Below, in pieces: positions 19,720 to 29,114 of a stretch of 64,000 nt of DNA. How positions within the stretch are numbered: position 1 is the first letter of the stretch; every line of letters begins with the position of its first letter. The notes beneath the pieces were generated by a model. The model saw only the letters and a program-made list of their open reading frames with translations, did no database searches and had not been told where the DNA came from. Location of the stretch: assembly GCF_000613885.1 (NCBI RefSeq), contig NZ_BAJV01000014.1, positions 37,549-101,548 on the forward strand. The letters are read 5' to 3'. Source of the DNA: Asaia prunellae JCM 25354 (lineage in GTDB: Bacteria > Pseudomonadota > Alphaproteobacteria > Acetobacterales > Acetobacteraceae). A program made the translations under genes and the position numbers.

Positions 19720-20521
19720 CGACACGGGCAAAAAGGCCCGTATTCTTGCCATAACCAACCAGAAGGGCGGTGTGGGCAAGACAACAACAGCAATCAATCT
19801 GGCTGCTGCGCTTGCCAGTACGCAGCGTGTGCTTCTGGTTGACCTCGACCCGCAGGGCAATGCCTCGACCGGGCTTGGTGTGGATTATAACGCGCGTCAG
19901 ATTGGCAGCTATGCCGCTCTGATGCAGGAGGCGGCTCCTGACAAGCTGCCTCGCCCGACAGGGATGGACAATCTCGACATCATCGTCGCCAACACCGACC
20001 TGGCTGGCGCTGAAATCGAACTGATTGGCAGTGATCGACGTGAGTTTCGTATTCGCGAAGCCCTTGAGGCTCTTTCCGGACGCTACGATGTCATTCTGAT
20101 TGATTGTCCCCCGAGTCTTGGCTTGCTGACGCTCAATGCGCTTGTGGCCTCTGATGCTGTTCTGATTCCGCTACAATGCGAGTTCTTTGCCCTTGAGGGG
20201 ATCAGTCAGATCGTACGCACGGTTGATCGTGTGCGTCGTGCGTTCAATGCTGATCTGCATGTAGCTGGAATCATTCTCACCATGTACGACCGGCGCAACA
20301 ACCTCTCCGAACTGGTGGCGGCAGATGCACGAAATTTCTTTGGTGAACAGGTGCTGGAAACGCTGATACCGCGCAATATCAAGATATCAGAAGCTCAGAG
20401 CCATGGTTGTTCCGTGCTTGAATATGATCGACGCAGCAGCGGTGCTGCGGCTTATCTTGCCCTTGCACAGGAAATTGCCGGGCGTCTGGGCCTTGGTTGC
20501 AAGGAAGGGGCTTCTTCATGA
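19697..20521 (+). CDS. parA: Chromosome partitioning ATPase ParA
   Basis: 274 residues from GTG 19697; GTG 19709 is an equally possible start. Deviant Walker A KGGVGKTTT, then DLDPQGNASTGLG and DCPPSLGLLTLNA. It moves ParB-parS complexes along the nucleoid so that the two origins separate. The start overlaps rsmG, the stop overlaps parB in ATGA. Clustered with three parS sites. Intact. Confidence 0.96.
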   Translation: MISDVSTNDTGKKARILAITNQKGGVGKTTTAINLAAALASTQRVLLVDLDPQGNASTGLGVDYNARQIGSYAALMQEAAPDKLPRPTGMDNLDIIVANTDLAGAEIELIGSDRREFRIREALEALSGRYDVILIDCPPSLGLLTLNALVASDAVLIPLQCEFFALEGISQIVRTVDRVRRAFNADLHVAGIILTMYDRRNNLSELVAADARNFFGEQVLETLIPRNIKISEAQSHGCSVLEYDRRSSGAAAYLALAQEIAGRLGLGCKEGASS

Positions 20522-21398
20522 GCAAGAAACCGGCTCCACGCCTCGGGCGTGGTCTCGCTGCCCTTCTGGGAGATCAGGCTGTTGAACTGCCACGGCTCCT
20601 GCTTCAGGTCACGAGACTGTTCCAGGCCCGGCCATGCTCGGTGTTGATCTGTTGGCGCCTGGCCCTTTCCAGCCACGAGTGGACATGGATGAGGGCCGTC
20701 TGAATGAACTGGCTGACTCGATCCGCAGCCGGGGTGTGCTCCAGCCAATCCTGGTACGGCCTGATCCTGATCAAAAAGGACGCTATCAGATTATCGCTGG
20801 CGAACGTCGTTGGCGGGCGTCGCAACGCGCCGGTTTACATGAGGTGCCGGTGCATGTGCGTCTGCTGGATGACGCCGATGCCATGGCGGCCGCTCTGGTC
20901 GAGAATCTGCAGCGCGCCGATCTTAATGCAATTGAAGAAGCCGAGGGCTTGCAAAGGCTTCTGACCGATTACGCGCTGACACAGGAGGAGCTGGCTGGTG
21001 CGGTTGGCAAGTCGCGTCCGCATATCGGCAATATCCTGCGGCTTCTGAACTTGCCGGAGGCTGTGCGCCAGAAGGTACGTGATGGATTGTTGAGTGCAGG
21101 GCATGCCCGTGCATTGCTGGCTCATCCTGACCCGTGTGCTGCAGCTGATATCGTTATCGCACGTGGGCTCAATGTGCGTCAGACAGAAGCTCTGGCCCGT
21201 CAGACACCCAGAGCCGAGCAGGAGGAGGTCAAGCCGCCTCGTGACAATGAGCTGGTCCGTCTGGAGCGGGATCTGGCTACGCGCCTCGGGCTCAAGGTCA
21301 AGATTGAGTTCAACGGCAAGGGCGGTTCACTGCGTCTGGATTATCGCAGCCTTGATCAGTTCGATACGCTCATGCGGCTGCTTTCCCCGGAAAACTGA
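20518..21398 (+). CDS. parB: Chromosome partitioning protein ParB (frameshift near N terminus)
   Basis: CTPase that binds parS and spreads along DNA. Starts MSKKPAPRLGRGLAALLGD, the ParA-interacting N-terminal tail. The frame as read then fails; one extra C near 20590-20591 gives ELPTAPASGHETVPGPAM, a Pro/Ala linker, and joins the main domain LAPGPFQPR, the CTP-binding GERRWRASQRAG, the helix-turn-helix (TQEELAGAVGKSRPHIGNIL) and the C-terminal dimer domain. About 294 residues after repair. Loss of ParB would make the parS sites pointless, so a sequence error is likelier. Confidence 0.93.
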
Positions 21399-21437
21399 AT
21401 AATATAGTTTCATATGCGGAACGATGTATTTTTCCTC

Positions 21438-21465
21438 TTGATGCCCGTTCCGCCCTTTGTTAGAA
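21438..21465 (+). promoter_or_regulatory. Likely promoter of tRNA-Lys
   Basis: TTGATG (21438-21443), 16-base spacer, TTAGAA (21460-21465). The tRNA starts 24 bases after the -10. The same 16-base spacing and the same -10 appear before prs. Confidence 0.55.
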
Positions 21466-21489
21466 GCCCTCTCACCGGAGCGGGGCTAT

Positions 21490-21565
<76 letters not shown>

Positions 21566-22470
21566 TTGCCCCGCCGGTACCTTCCCTTGAAATAGTATCA
21601 CAGCCTGTCGCGCCCTTTGGCGCAAAGGGCTGATATCAGAACGGACAGACCGTAACGGACGAAGTGGTTCGCGAGACAACGTCTCGTCTTTACGATATTT
21701 CCTATCAAAATAGTCTCGCTATGGTTTCCGGGATTGGATAAATTAGACTGTCTGCGTGAGCCGGGATTTTGATAGATAACTATTGCCGTACCTAGAGCAT
21801 TATCCCTCTTAACGAATCCGCATCGCTGGAGGACTGGGCGTGTGCCGATCGACGAGGGCCTCAACTGTGCTTGGAAACCGTAGCAGATGCTTACTGCGAG
21901 TCGGTACAAAGATGAGTCCCGCCTTGGAAGAACGTCACTCTGATCTGCGCCGTGTATCGCGGATACTCTTCGCAGATGGGATGATGAGAGCGGGCTGTTA
22001 GCTCCGATAGACGCAAGTCTGCTCCAAGCTTGGGCGAAAGATGGAATTGCCAAGACATAGTATCGAGGTGCTGCCTTTCCGCAGGTCTTTGCAGACGAAG
22101 CTTTGTCTGAGCAAAAAGCTGTCTCATCTAGCTCGAAGATACGTGGTATTTAGCCAACCCTCAGATGTGGTGCTCTGTTCTGATCAATTAATCTGACGCT
22201 CTCGCTGGCGGTGGCACTGGTCGTTGCGCAACTGTAGAGCAGACTGAATCTCCGACCGATCTAATTATGCGACTTCTAGCCAGATCTGCTCTGACAGCCC
22301 CGTGATCGTGATGACGTGTCATCTCTCTGAATACGAATGACCAGGGCGCATACCGATCCTTGATAACTGGAACAAAATCCGAGCCCATAGAGGTGCTACG
22401 GCGTTACGAACATCTAGGGATATGCAAGTCTTATATGAGAGAGTAATTATGCGACCGATCTCTCTGAAGT
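21566..22470. other. Region without a recognisable gene
   Basis: About 900 bases with stop codons in all frames and no conserved motif I can name. The minus strand has a 151-codon frame (21598-22053) with a basic end, but its wording matches no family known to me. It resembles decayed mobile DNA, in keeping with the IS remnants on the other side of the acyltransferase gene. Confidence 0.5.
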
Positions 22471-23598
22471 ATGTTTCATTCAAGCGGAACAATCATGTTT
22501 TTTCCATTAATAGATGTTTTACGCGGATTCGCAGCAATATCTGTAGTAATATTCCACATTATTTCTCATTTTAATTGGGATTCATTCCCTAAATCAGGAC
22601 CGCTCGTCTGGTTTCGGATAGGGTGGGTTGCTGTAGATCTTTTTTTTGTCATTTCAGGGTTTGTTATTAGTCTATCTGCATTCAGTACTCTGGATAAGAC
22701 TTCAGACAGAATTCTTTATTACAGGCATTTTATAAGACATCGTCTCGCTAGAATTGTTCCGCTCCATTACCTGACGTGCCTTGTATTCATCGTGTTCATC
22801 ATGCCTTTCATGTTCTTCGATCATAGAGCCTGGTGGCATATAATCACACACTTGCTATTTATTCATAATTTATTTGCCGATCATCAGGGATCTATCAATG
22901 GCGTAAATTGGTCATTAGCTGCAGAAATGCAGTTTTATCTAGTTATTATGTTCCTTGCGCCATACTTGAAGAAAGTTCCGTGGTGGGGAATATTGATTGG
23001 GAGTATGATCGTAGCGTGGTCTTGGCGTGCTGCCGTTTTTCTCACGACCGATCTGCACGGGCCCACCGGCGTATTCCATCGATTTGTTTTTGAAACCCAG
23101 TTGCCGGGAATGATCGATGAGTTTGCATGCGGCATATTGCTCGCACGATTTGTCAGAAGCGAGAGTGGAAAACGCTTTCTGACGCAGAATGTACAGAGAC
23201 TATGGCTAGTACCACTATCAGCCATGTGCCTGGTCTATTCCGCTCAGAGGATCTTCTGGCACCATGCGACGTTCTGGGATTCGTTCGGAATGGTGGTATT
23301 TTTCCGTACTTACCTTGCTATCACGTGCGTTAGTCTTGTTCTGTTATGCTGCTGTTTTAACCAGAAAATAGTAGTAAAATTATCTGCTCCACTTCGGTAT
23401 CTTGGAACTATATCGTTTGGTGTATACTTATGGCATTTATCTGTAATAATGTCATTCAAACATATGGATTGGCTGAGTGGTGGTCGAGCTCTCCCAGTTA
23501 TTGTTATAATAACCATTATCTTTGCTGTCATATCATGGGTGTTTATCGAGAAGCCGATTATGGCTTACTTCTCGCGGAAGTTGCCGCGTAATGATTGA
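22471..23598 (+). CDS. Acyltransferase family 3 protein (O-acetylase-like)
   Basis: 375 residues if started at 22471; an ATG at 22495 with GGA upstream is also good and gives 367. Ten or so membrane helices; the opening LIDVLRGFAAISVVIFH carries the conserved Arg and the catalytic His of the family, and the pattern continues with VDLFFVISGFVIS and a RHRLARIVPLHY box. Such proteins O-acetylate or otherwise acylate sugars of surface glycans. The base composition is clearly more AT-rich than the neighbouring core genes, and it is flanked by non-coding decay, IS pieces and tRNA genes, so I infer horizontal gain. The frame is intact. Substrate unknown. Confidence 0.88.
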   Translation: MFHSSGTIMFFPLIDVLRGFAAISVVIFHIISHFNWDSFPKSGPLVWFRIGWVAVDLFFVISGFVISLSAFSTLDKTSDRILYYRHFIRHRLARIVPLHYLTCLVFIVFIMPFMFFDHRAWWHIITHLLFIHNLFADHQGSINGVNWSLAAEMQFYLVIMFLAPYLKKVPWWGILIGSMIVAWSWRAAVFLTTDLHGPTGVFHRFVFETQLPGMIDEFACGILLARFVRSESGKRFLTQNVQRLWLVPLSAMCLVYSAQRIFWHHATFWDSFGMVVFFRTYLAITCVSLVLLCCCFNQKIVVKLSAPLRYLGTISFGVYLWHLSVIMSFKHMDWLSGGRALPVIVIITIIFAVISWVFIEKPIMAYFSRKLPRND

Positions 23599-23767
23599 TA
23601 GTGTGGGAGCGTTTGTCATCAAGGTTGGAATGTAGAGGGCCCGCGTCCCAGGAAACTCAAGCAATCGATAAGGACGTGCTCCCTTTTTCATCTGTTTGAG
23701 AGGAGAACTCATGGCTCTTATGGCTTGGTGCTGATGTAATGGCAAAGGTCATAAGAGCTTGCTCTCA

Positions 23768-24016
23768 GGAACTTTGCCTGGCGATCTGACAGGGTGTCTT
23801 GCCGCTGAACTGTTTAGGCATGGTACTGTAGTCATGCTGGCAGGCAGCAACGGCTTCCCGGGCCTGCGTCAGGGCTCTCGTTGAGACGCTCATTGCGCGA
23901 TTGCCCATAGAAGCTGTTGACGTCAGTATCTTGCTGGAATTTACCGGGTGCGATGTATGCTGATTGAGCCTTGTCGCCTCCGTCCGTTCTCGAATGGTAT
24001 GCAGCGTGAACTGTTC
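23768..24016 (-). pseudogene. IS3-family transposase fragment (C-terminal part)
   Basis: Read over two frames, the strand gives YIAPGKFQQ, then NSFYGQSRNERLNE, then LTQAREAVAACQHDYS and SGKTPCQIA. These align with the C-terminal DDE catalytic region of IS3-type orfB proteins (consensus YIAPGKPQQNAFVESFNGR, DECLNE, AREAI, YNTxRPHSxLGGKTPA). The frame changes and the lost conserved residues show a dead fragment. No intact inverted repeat was found. Confidence 0.7.
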
Positions 24017-24095
24017 GGTAATTGCTGACAGCCGTACGAGGTCTGCCGCGCATAACGGTCGGCTTAGGCAACTCCAGTAAGCCTGTGTTCGATGG

Positions 24096-24375
24096 ATAGG
24101 GGTGTGGAGCTGACGGTTATAAATAAGCCGTATCTTGGCCACAACTTTGGGACCATAACGTGCACGATAAAGGTCTCAAACGCCTCGCGGTCGACGGGAC
24201 CGTTCATCACGAGCGGGGAGGCCATGCTCAGCGATGGAGGTCGTTCTGCGCCGATGGTTGGACGGCCTCCCCGCGGACGTAGTCCTTGACCCCACGGACA
24301 GCTTCCTTGGGTGCAGGCCATGTTAGTCCCGGCTCATATTTCGTCGATAAAGACCAGGCGCTCGGAATTAAGTTG
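24096..24375 (-). pseudogene. IS630-family transposase fragment
   Basis: The minus strand reads SERLVFIDE, then after a stop TNMACTQG, then SPLVMNGPVDREAFETFIV and VMVPKLWP. These match IS630 transposases (RLVFIDET, KTNMARxxGWxPRG, APxVxDGPxNGxxFxxYVxQxLVPxLRPGD), the first containing the first catalytic Asp. Internal stop and frame loss mark it as decayed. It abuts the IS3 piece directly, so one element probably inserted in or recombined with the other. Confidence 0.72.
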
Positions 24376-24493
24376 GACCTGCCCGTCGAATCAGCCCTGA
24401 CGTTGGCTCATTATGTCTGGCGGATTTTACTCGCAGGCGCGGGCTTTTTTTTGGGTGATCCCGTAGCGAGCGAAGAAGTTCTGCGGCCCGCGC

Positions 24494-24568
24494 TGGCTGG
24501 GATGGGAGGGATCGAACCTCCGAATGGCGGAATCAAAATCCGCTGCCTTACCGCTTGGCTACATCCCA
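24494..24568 (-). tRNA. tRNA-Gln (anticodon TTG)
   Basis: On the minus strand: acceptor TGGGATG pairs with CATCCCA, D-arm with AGCGGTAAGGC, anticodon loop in GATTTTGATTC with anticodon TTG, T-arm GGAGGTTCGATCCCTCC, and an encoded CCA. It is the right edge of the accessory patch. Confidence 0.96.
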
Positions 24569-24582
24569 TTGCGTGACAGGGC

Positions 24583-24610
24583 TTTTAATCTGCCTCTCGG
24601 CAGACGTAAA
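24583..24610 (-). promoter_or_regulatory. Likely promoter of tRNA-Gln
   Basis: On the minus strand TTTACG, 16-base spacer, TTAAAA, ending 14 bases before the tRNA. The spacer itself is a small inverted repeat TCTGCC-GAGA-GGCAGA. Confidence 0.45.
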
Positions 24611-24614
24611 GCCA

Positions 24615-25253
24615 TTATGTTTCGAGTTCGAGTGAATGATCGGCGATCCCTGTATTGCGGGTCGCTTCTTCCATCAGGTGATCCGGTGAAGGCTTGAGCA
24701 CGCCGAACCGTTCTGCCTTGTCCAGGGCCTGATCCAGACCTGCCATGGTCTGTGAGAGGTCCGGGCTCTCATCCTTCTCCCAGGCACGCAGGGCAAATCC
24801 CCAGACGCCTACGAGTCCGTTCAGACGAAGCATTCCACTGAACCCGCTACGGTCGATACCGCCCAGATCAGCCATCCAGCGCATCGTATCGAATGTTGCA
24901 GCACTCAGGACGACGGCAAGACCAGGTTCAGCGGGCAGTGCCTGAAGCACAGCGCGAATACCTTCACGATATTGCTGGAAGACGTCGAAACGCCGCATGA
25001 AAAGGTCAAAAACACGTTCACGTACAGAACCGCTTAATCCGTCATCCCGGAAAGCCGATTCGTCTGCGAGCCGACCAAGGCGTAAAAGCAGGCTGTGACG
25101 GAAAGGAAAGCGGGCGCGTACCTCATCGACCGTGAGACCGGCCCGATGTGCGGCTTCTACCAGCGAGAAGCGATGCCAGCCCTTTTCGGCAGCGAGTGAG
25201 AAACCCGCTTCCATAAGTGCGAGATCAAACTCTTCGCGATCGATATCCGTCAT
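24615..25253 (-). CDS. COQ9/TetR-like protein
   Basis: 212 residues. The N-terminal 60 residues form a TetR-type helix-turn-helix (LVEAAHRAGLTVDEVRARFP), while the rest is helical without a clear ligand-binding signature. Alphaproteobacterial COQ9-like proteins, which help ubiquinone synthesis by binding lipid intermediates, share this layout, and so do some small TetR regulators. I cannot separate the two by eye. A UbiK-like gene lies about 1.5 kb upstream on the same strand, which slightly favours the quinone role. Intact. Confidence 0.6.
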   Translation of the reverse strand: MTDIDREEFDLALMEAGFSLAAEKGWHRFSLVEAAHRAGLTVDEVRARFPFRHSLLLRLGRLADESAFRDDGLSGSVRERVFDLFMRRFDVFQQYREGIRAVLQALPAEPGLAVVLSAATFDTMRWMADLGGIDRSGFSGMLRLNGLVGVWGFALRAWEKDESPDLSQTMAGLDQALDKAERFGVLKPSPDHLMEEATRNTGIADHSLELET

Positions 25254-25342
25254 AAACCTGTCCCTAGTCTTTCAGTCTCCAATCATACTCCATGGAAACG
25301 TCATGACAATCGAATGACAGGTTCATGGGGAGTGTTTTCGTG

Positions 25343-26137
25343 TCAGGAAGCCATTTCTTTTGCGCGAGCCATTGCCTGATCGACAGCTTTGGTCATGGCT
25401 GAAGGCCATGCGTCCGGTGCCATGAGGACATCAAGAGCCTTGGCTGTTACCCCGTTGGGGCTTGTCACATTTTTGCGCAATGTAGCGCTCTCTTCATCCG
25501 AGGCGGCAATCAGTGCTCCTGCACCGGCAACTGTGCCCCGTGCGATAAGTCGCGCCGTTTCAGGCGGAAGACCCACACGCAGTGCTTCTTTCTCCAGGAG
25601 TTCAGCCAGGAGAAAGACATACGCTGGACCACAGCCGGAAATTGGCGTCAGGGCTTCGAGCTGGGCTTCACTTTCGACCCAGGCGACATCGCCGACGGCG
25701 GAGAGCAGGTCGGTGCAGAGTGTACGTTCCTCTTCGTCGAGATCCTGGCTGACAACACCGGTAACGCCCTTGCCTATTGCAGCAGGCGTGTTGGGCATTG
25801 CGCGTACGATCTTTGCGCGCGCGCCGTCGCAGGCAGCCCGCAGACTCTCTATTGTGCGCGCGGCGAGCATCGAAATGACGATGGTGCTATCCAGAAACGG
25901 ATGCAGGGAGGCAAGTGCCTCTTCCATGCCGGCGGGCTTGACCGCGAGGATGATGATATCAGGCCTGAAGCCGGAAGGGATCTCGCTTGCTGTCCGGGCC
26001 AGATGATGAGGCTGCGGTGGTGCAGCGCAGCTACGATCGAGAATGACGGAAGGGGCAAGACCCTGTTCGAGCCAGCCCTGCCAGAGCGAGCCGCCCATCT
26101 TGCCGCAACCGACGAGCAGGAGAGAAGGCAGGCTCAT
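25343..26137 (-). CDS. proC: Pyrroline-5-carboxylate reductase
   Basis: 264 residues. Last step of proline synthesis: NAD(P)H reduction of pyrroline-5-carboxylate. Nucleotide site VGCGKMGGSL near residues 8-17, ILAVKP, MPNTPAAIGKG, and the C-terminal signature region around TSPNGVTAKAL. The start overlaps the stop of the upstream YbjN-like gene (ATGA). proA is in the same window near 57 kb. Intact. Confidence 0.95.
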   Translation of the reverse strand: MSLPSLLLVGCGKMGGSLWQGWLEQGLAPSVILDRSCAAPPQPHHLARTASEIPSGFRPDIIILAVKPAGMEEALASLHPFLDSTIVISMLAARTIESLRAACDGARAKIVRAMPNTPAAIGKGVTGVVSQDLDEEERTLCTDLLSAVGDVAWVESEAQLEALTPISGCGPAYVFLLAELLEKEALRVGLPPETARLIARGTVAGAGALIAASDEESATLRKNVTSPNGVTAKALDVLMAPDAWPSAMTKAVDQAMARAKEMAS

Positions 26138-26640
26138 GCTTCACCTACACAGTCGAGCATGGCGGCTTCGAGGGCTTCGGTAGGCGTCTTGCCGCTCCAG
26201 AGGGTGAACTGGAAGGCGGGGTAGAACCGCTCGCATTCCGTGATGGCAATATCAATCATGTCTTCCATGCTTTCAGCGGCAAGGCTGGTCGCACCGCGCA
26301 GCAGAACCGAGTGCCGGAAGACCGGTGTGCCGGTCTCGAGATCAAGACTGAAATGACCGATCCAGAGCCGTTCGTTGGCGAGCGCGATGAGTTCGTAGAG
26401 GGCCTTGCGGCGATTGGCGGGAGCCCGCAGGTCAAAAGTGCAGGTGAAATTCATGGCAGCAATTTCGCGAGACCATGAAAAATAGAGGCCATAATCACAC
26501 CATTTGCCCGGTGCCTCTGCCGCCATTTCCGAATCGGTACGGCGGTCGAAAGCCCAGTCATGACCGCAGACAATCTGCTCCATGACGTCGAGCGGGTTGG
26601 TATCCTGATGCGAAGAGGAGGAGACGGATAGAGCAGGCAT
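26134..26640 (-). CDS. YbjN-domain protein
   Basis: 168 residues from ATG 26640. Acidic protein with the features of the YbjN/bacterial sensory transduction regulator family: an alpha/beta fold with FSLDLETGTPVFRHSVLLRG and the strand-rich MNFTCTFDLRA. The family resembles type III secretion chaperones in fold; its function is not settled. It precedes proC with a four-base overlap, a common arrangement in alphaproteobacteria. Intact. Confidence 0.75.
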   Translation of the reverse strand: MPALSVSSSSHQDTNPLDVMEQIVCGHDWAFDRRTDSEMAAEAPGKWCDYGLYFSWSREIAAMNFTCTFDLRAPANRRKALYELIALANERLWIGHFSLDLETGTPVFRHSVLLRGATSLAAESMEDMIDIAITECERFYPAFQFTLWSGKTPTEALEAAMLDCVGEA

Positions 26641-26798
26641 TCGGGACTCCCTGGGCCGGTGATGCGCCGCACGAGGCAAGGCGCATCAGGATGTCTGCAA
26701 CGCTATGAAAATCTGCGGAATCTGAGCCGCGAATCGTCATATCATGTCACGTTACGGATGCCCGGCCCCGGTTGCAAGGACACAAACATCCGCAAGCC

Positions 26799-27083
26799 TC
26801 AACTATGCGATGGCGGGGCGGTAACGGCTTTCTCGAGATCGGCCAGACGCTCCTCGATCTGGGCGAGGCGGATATCGGCATCTTCCTGTGCCATACGGGC
26901 CCGTGTCGCAAGCTCGCGTGCAATATCGAGCTCGTCACGTCGCACCAGATCGAGAGATGAGAGGACCTCGTCGATACGTGCGCGCACCATGGCGTGAAGC
27001 TCCTCACGCAGTCCTGTCAGGGCTGAAAACGCGCCTCCGGCGGCGCCTGCGAGATCATCGAAGAAACGGGGACGGTCTACCAT
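26799..27083 (-). CDS. UbiK-like accessory factor (BMFP-type coiled coil)
   Basis: 94 residues from ATG 27083. An N-terminal amphipathic segment (RFFDDLAGAAGGAFSALTGL) is followed by a long coiled coil with heptads (LATRARMAQEDADIRLAQIEE). This is the BMFP/YqiC/UbiK pattern; UbiK assists aerobic ubiquinone synthesis in E. coli, and relatives fuse membranes in vitro. First gene of a minus-strand run UbiK - YbjN - proC. Intact. Confidence 0.8.
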   Translation of the reverse strand: MVDRPRFFDDLAGAAGGAFSALTGLREELHAMVRARIDEVLSSLDLVRRDELDIARELATRARMAQEDADIRLAQIEERLADLEKAVTAPPSHS

Positions 27084-27291
27084 GGCGGTTTCCTTGCTAT
27101 CCTGACATCCGGTCTGGCGACCGGGAGGTTTATGAGGCCCCCGTGCCTTCAGCCAAGGCCAAGCTTGGCCCTGGCTGACTCTCACCTTGAGCCGACAGCA
27201 ACGCGAAACGACCCGGTCGGGATGCTCGCGCCATGTTTTTCTGCGGCTGGTGTGGCTTGGAGGTTGCCTTGCGGCGTCTTATACAGATTTC

Positions 27292-28272
27292 ATGATGATC
27301 GTCACCGGCGGCGCCGGATTTATTGGTTCGTGCCTGGTTGCAGCGCTCAAGGCGCGGGGCGAGGCTGTTGCGGTTGTGGATCGCCTGCGTGACCAGGGGA
27401 AATGGCGTAATCTCGCCAAGCATCCGCCTGACCTGCTGATCGACCCGGACGCACTTGATACGTTTCTTGCGAATTCGGCCGATATTCAGGCTGTCTTTCA
27501 TATGGGGGCCATCAGCAGCACAACAGCGCGCGATGGCGATCTGGTCTGGCGTACCAATGTCGATCTGTCCGAGACCCTGCTTGAATGGTGCGCCGTACGT
27601 GACGTTCCGTTCTTTTATGCCTCTTCGGCGGCAACCTATGGCGCGGCTGACAGGCCAGAACTCTTTTCCGATGCGCCCGAGTCTTTGCCTGCATTGAAGC
27701 CGATGAATCTTTATGGTTGGTCGAAGCACGTCTTTGACCAGCATCTTGCTGCCCGGCTTCAGTCTGGTGGTCTGATGCCGCGCCAGTGGGCAGGGCTCAA
27801 ATTCTTCAACGTCTATGGTCCTAACGAGTATCACAAGGGATCGATGATCTCTGTGGTGAAGGTAAAATACGACGAGGTCATGCGGGGTGCGCCAGCGAGG
27901 CTCTTCCGCTCGGACAGGCCAGATCTGGAGGATGGCGCGCAGGCGCGCGATTTCATCTGGGTGGGTGATCTGATCGAGATCATGCTCTGGCTCTATGACC
28001 ATCCCGATGTGAGCGGGCTGTTCAATTGCGGGACGGGCACGGCCAGAACCTATGTCGATCTTGCCAATGCGGTCTGCGACGCGGCGGGCGTACCGCGCCG
28101 CATCGAGTTTATCGACATGCCCGATGCCCTGCGAGGTCAGTACCAATCCTATACCTGCGCCGATATGACCCGATTGCGCGAGGCCGGTTATGACCGCCCT
28201 TTCACCTCGCTTGAAGAGGGCATCACGCGCTATGTGAGAGATTATCTCGCGACACCAGACCCTTATCAGTAA
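27292..28272 (+). CDS. hldD: ADP-L-glycero-D-manno-heptose 6-epimerase
   Basis: About 326 residues. Short-chain dehydrogenase fold with VTGGAGFIGS at the N terminus; catalytic YxxxK in NLYGWSKHVFD, and FNVYGPNEYHKG, a phrase specific to HldD. It makes the ADP-heptose used in the lipopolysaccharide inner core. Start at ATG 27292 or 27295; longer upstream frames are not conserved. lgt follows after eight bases. Intact. Confidence 0.95.
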   Translation: MMIVTGGAGFIGSCLVAALKARGEAVAVVDRLRDQGKWRNLAKHPPDLLIDPDALDTFLANSADIQAVFHMGAISSTTARDGDLVWRTNVDLSETLLEWCAVRDVPFFYASSAATYGAADRPELFSDAPESLPALKPMNLYGWSKHVFDQHLAARLQSGGLMPRQWAGLKFFNVYGPNEYHKGSMISVVKVKYDEVMRGAPARLFRSDRPDLEDGAQARDFIWVGDLIEIMLWLYDHPDVSGLFNCGTGTARTYVDLANAVCDAAGVPRRIEFIDMPDALRGQYQSYTCADMTRLREAGYDRPFTSLEEGITRYVRDYLATPDPYQ

Positions 28273-28280
28273 AGTTTCCC

Positions 28281-29114
28281 ATGCAAGCCCACCTGATCAT
28301 CCTGCCCCAGTTCGATCCGATAGCCTTTCGTCTGGGGCCGCTGGCCGTACACTGGTATGCGCTGGCTTATATCCTCTCGATCCTGATCGGCTGGAAAATC
28401 GCCGTTCGGCTTTGCGGTCTGGCGCCCAGAGCGGCGACACGCGAGCAAGTGGATGATTTCGCTTTCTGGGCCATGCTTGGCGTCGTTCTCGGGGGGCGTC
28501 TGGGTTATATTCTGTTCTACAAGCCCGGTTTTTACCTTACCCATCCTCTTGCTATTGTTCAGGTATGGCAGGGGGGCATGTCGTTTCATGGCGGGGCTCT
28601 GGGTGTCATTCTGGCGCTTGCCTGGTTTACCTGGCGCAACAAGCTGAATTTTCTTTCTTTCTCCGATCGTATCACCATCGTTGTCCCGCTTGGCCTCGGG
28701 CTTGGACGTTGTGCGAATTTCATCAATGGCGAATTATGGGGGCGTCCGGCACCGGAGTGGCTGCCCTGGGCCATGGTGTTCCCAACAGGAGGACCAGTCG
28801 CCCGTCATCCGTCGCAACTGTATGAGGCGCTTGCTGAAGGTGTCCTTCTGCTCTGTGTGATGCTGGTTGCCGCGAGCCGCCCCTGGGTGCGCATGCGCTA
28901 CGGGTTTCTCTCGGGCCTGTTCCTGTTCGGTTATGCGCTGGCACGCAGTTTCTGCGAACTGTTTCGTGAACCAGATGCATTTATCGGTTTCTTGCCCTTC
29001 GGCGTGACGATGGGGCAGGTACTGTGCATCCCGATGGCGCTGGCGGGACTGTGGCTCATGGCTTTTGGCATGCGTCATCCGCATGCCGCTAATGGAGAAA
29101 AAGCCTATGTCTGA
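28281..29114 (+). CDS. lgt: Prolipoprotein diacylglyceryl transferase
   Basis: 277 residues, seven membrane helices. Transfers diacylglycerol to the lipobox cysteine, the first step of lipoprotein maturation. Signature GLGRCANFINGELWGRP with the essential Arg and Asn, and the N-terminal VHWYALAYILSILIGW. It should act on the small lipoproteins and KpsD-like protein in this window. Overlaps the next gene. Intact. Confidence 0.96.
   Translation: MQAHLIILPQFDPIAFRLGPLAVHWYALAYILSILIGWKIAVRLCGLAPRAATREQVDDFAFWAMLGVVLGGRLGYILFYKPGFYLTHPLAIVQVWQGGMSFHGGALGVILALAWFTWRNKLNFLSFSDRITIVVPLGLGLGRCANFINGELWGRPAPEWLPWAMVFPTGGPVARHPSQLYEALAEGVLLLCVMLVAASRPWVRMRYGFLSGLFLFGYALARSFCELFREPDAFIGFLPFGVTMGQVLCIPMALAGLWLMAFGMRHPHAANGEKAYV

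Noticed and set aside
24441..24493. GCGCGGGC with eight T, and GCCCGCGC, next to tRNA-Gln
   Set aside because: The arms are inverted but the T-run lies between them, so it is not a normal terminator; probably a leftover of decay.
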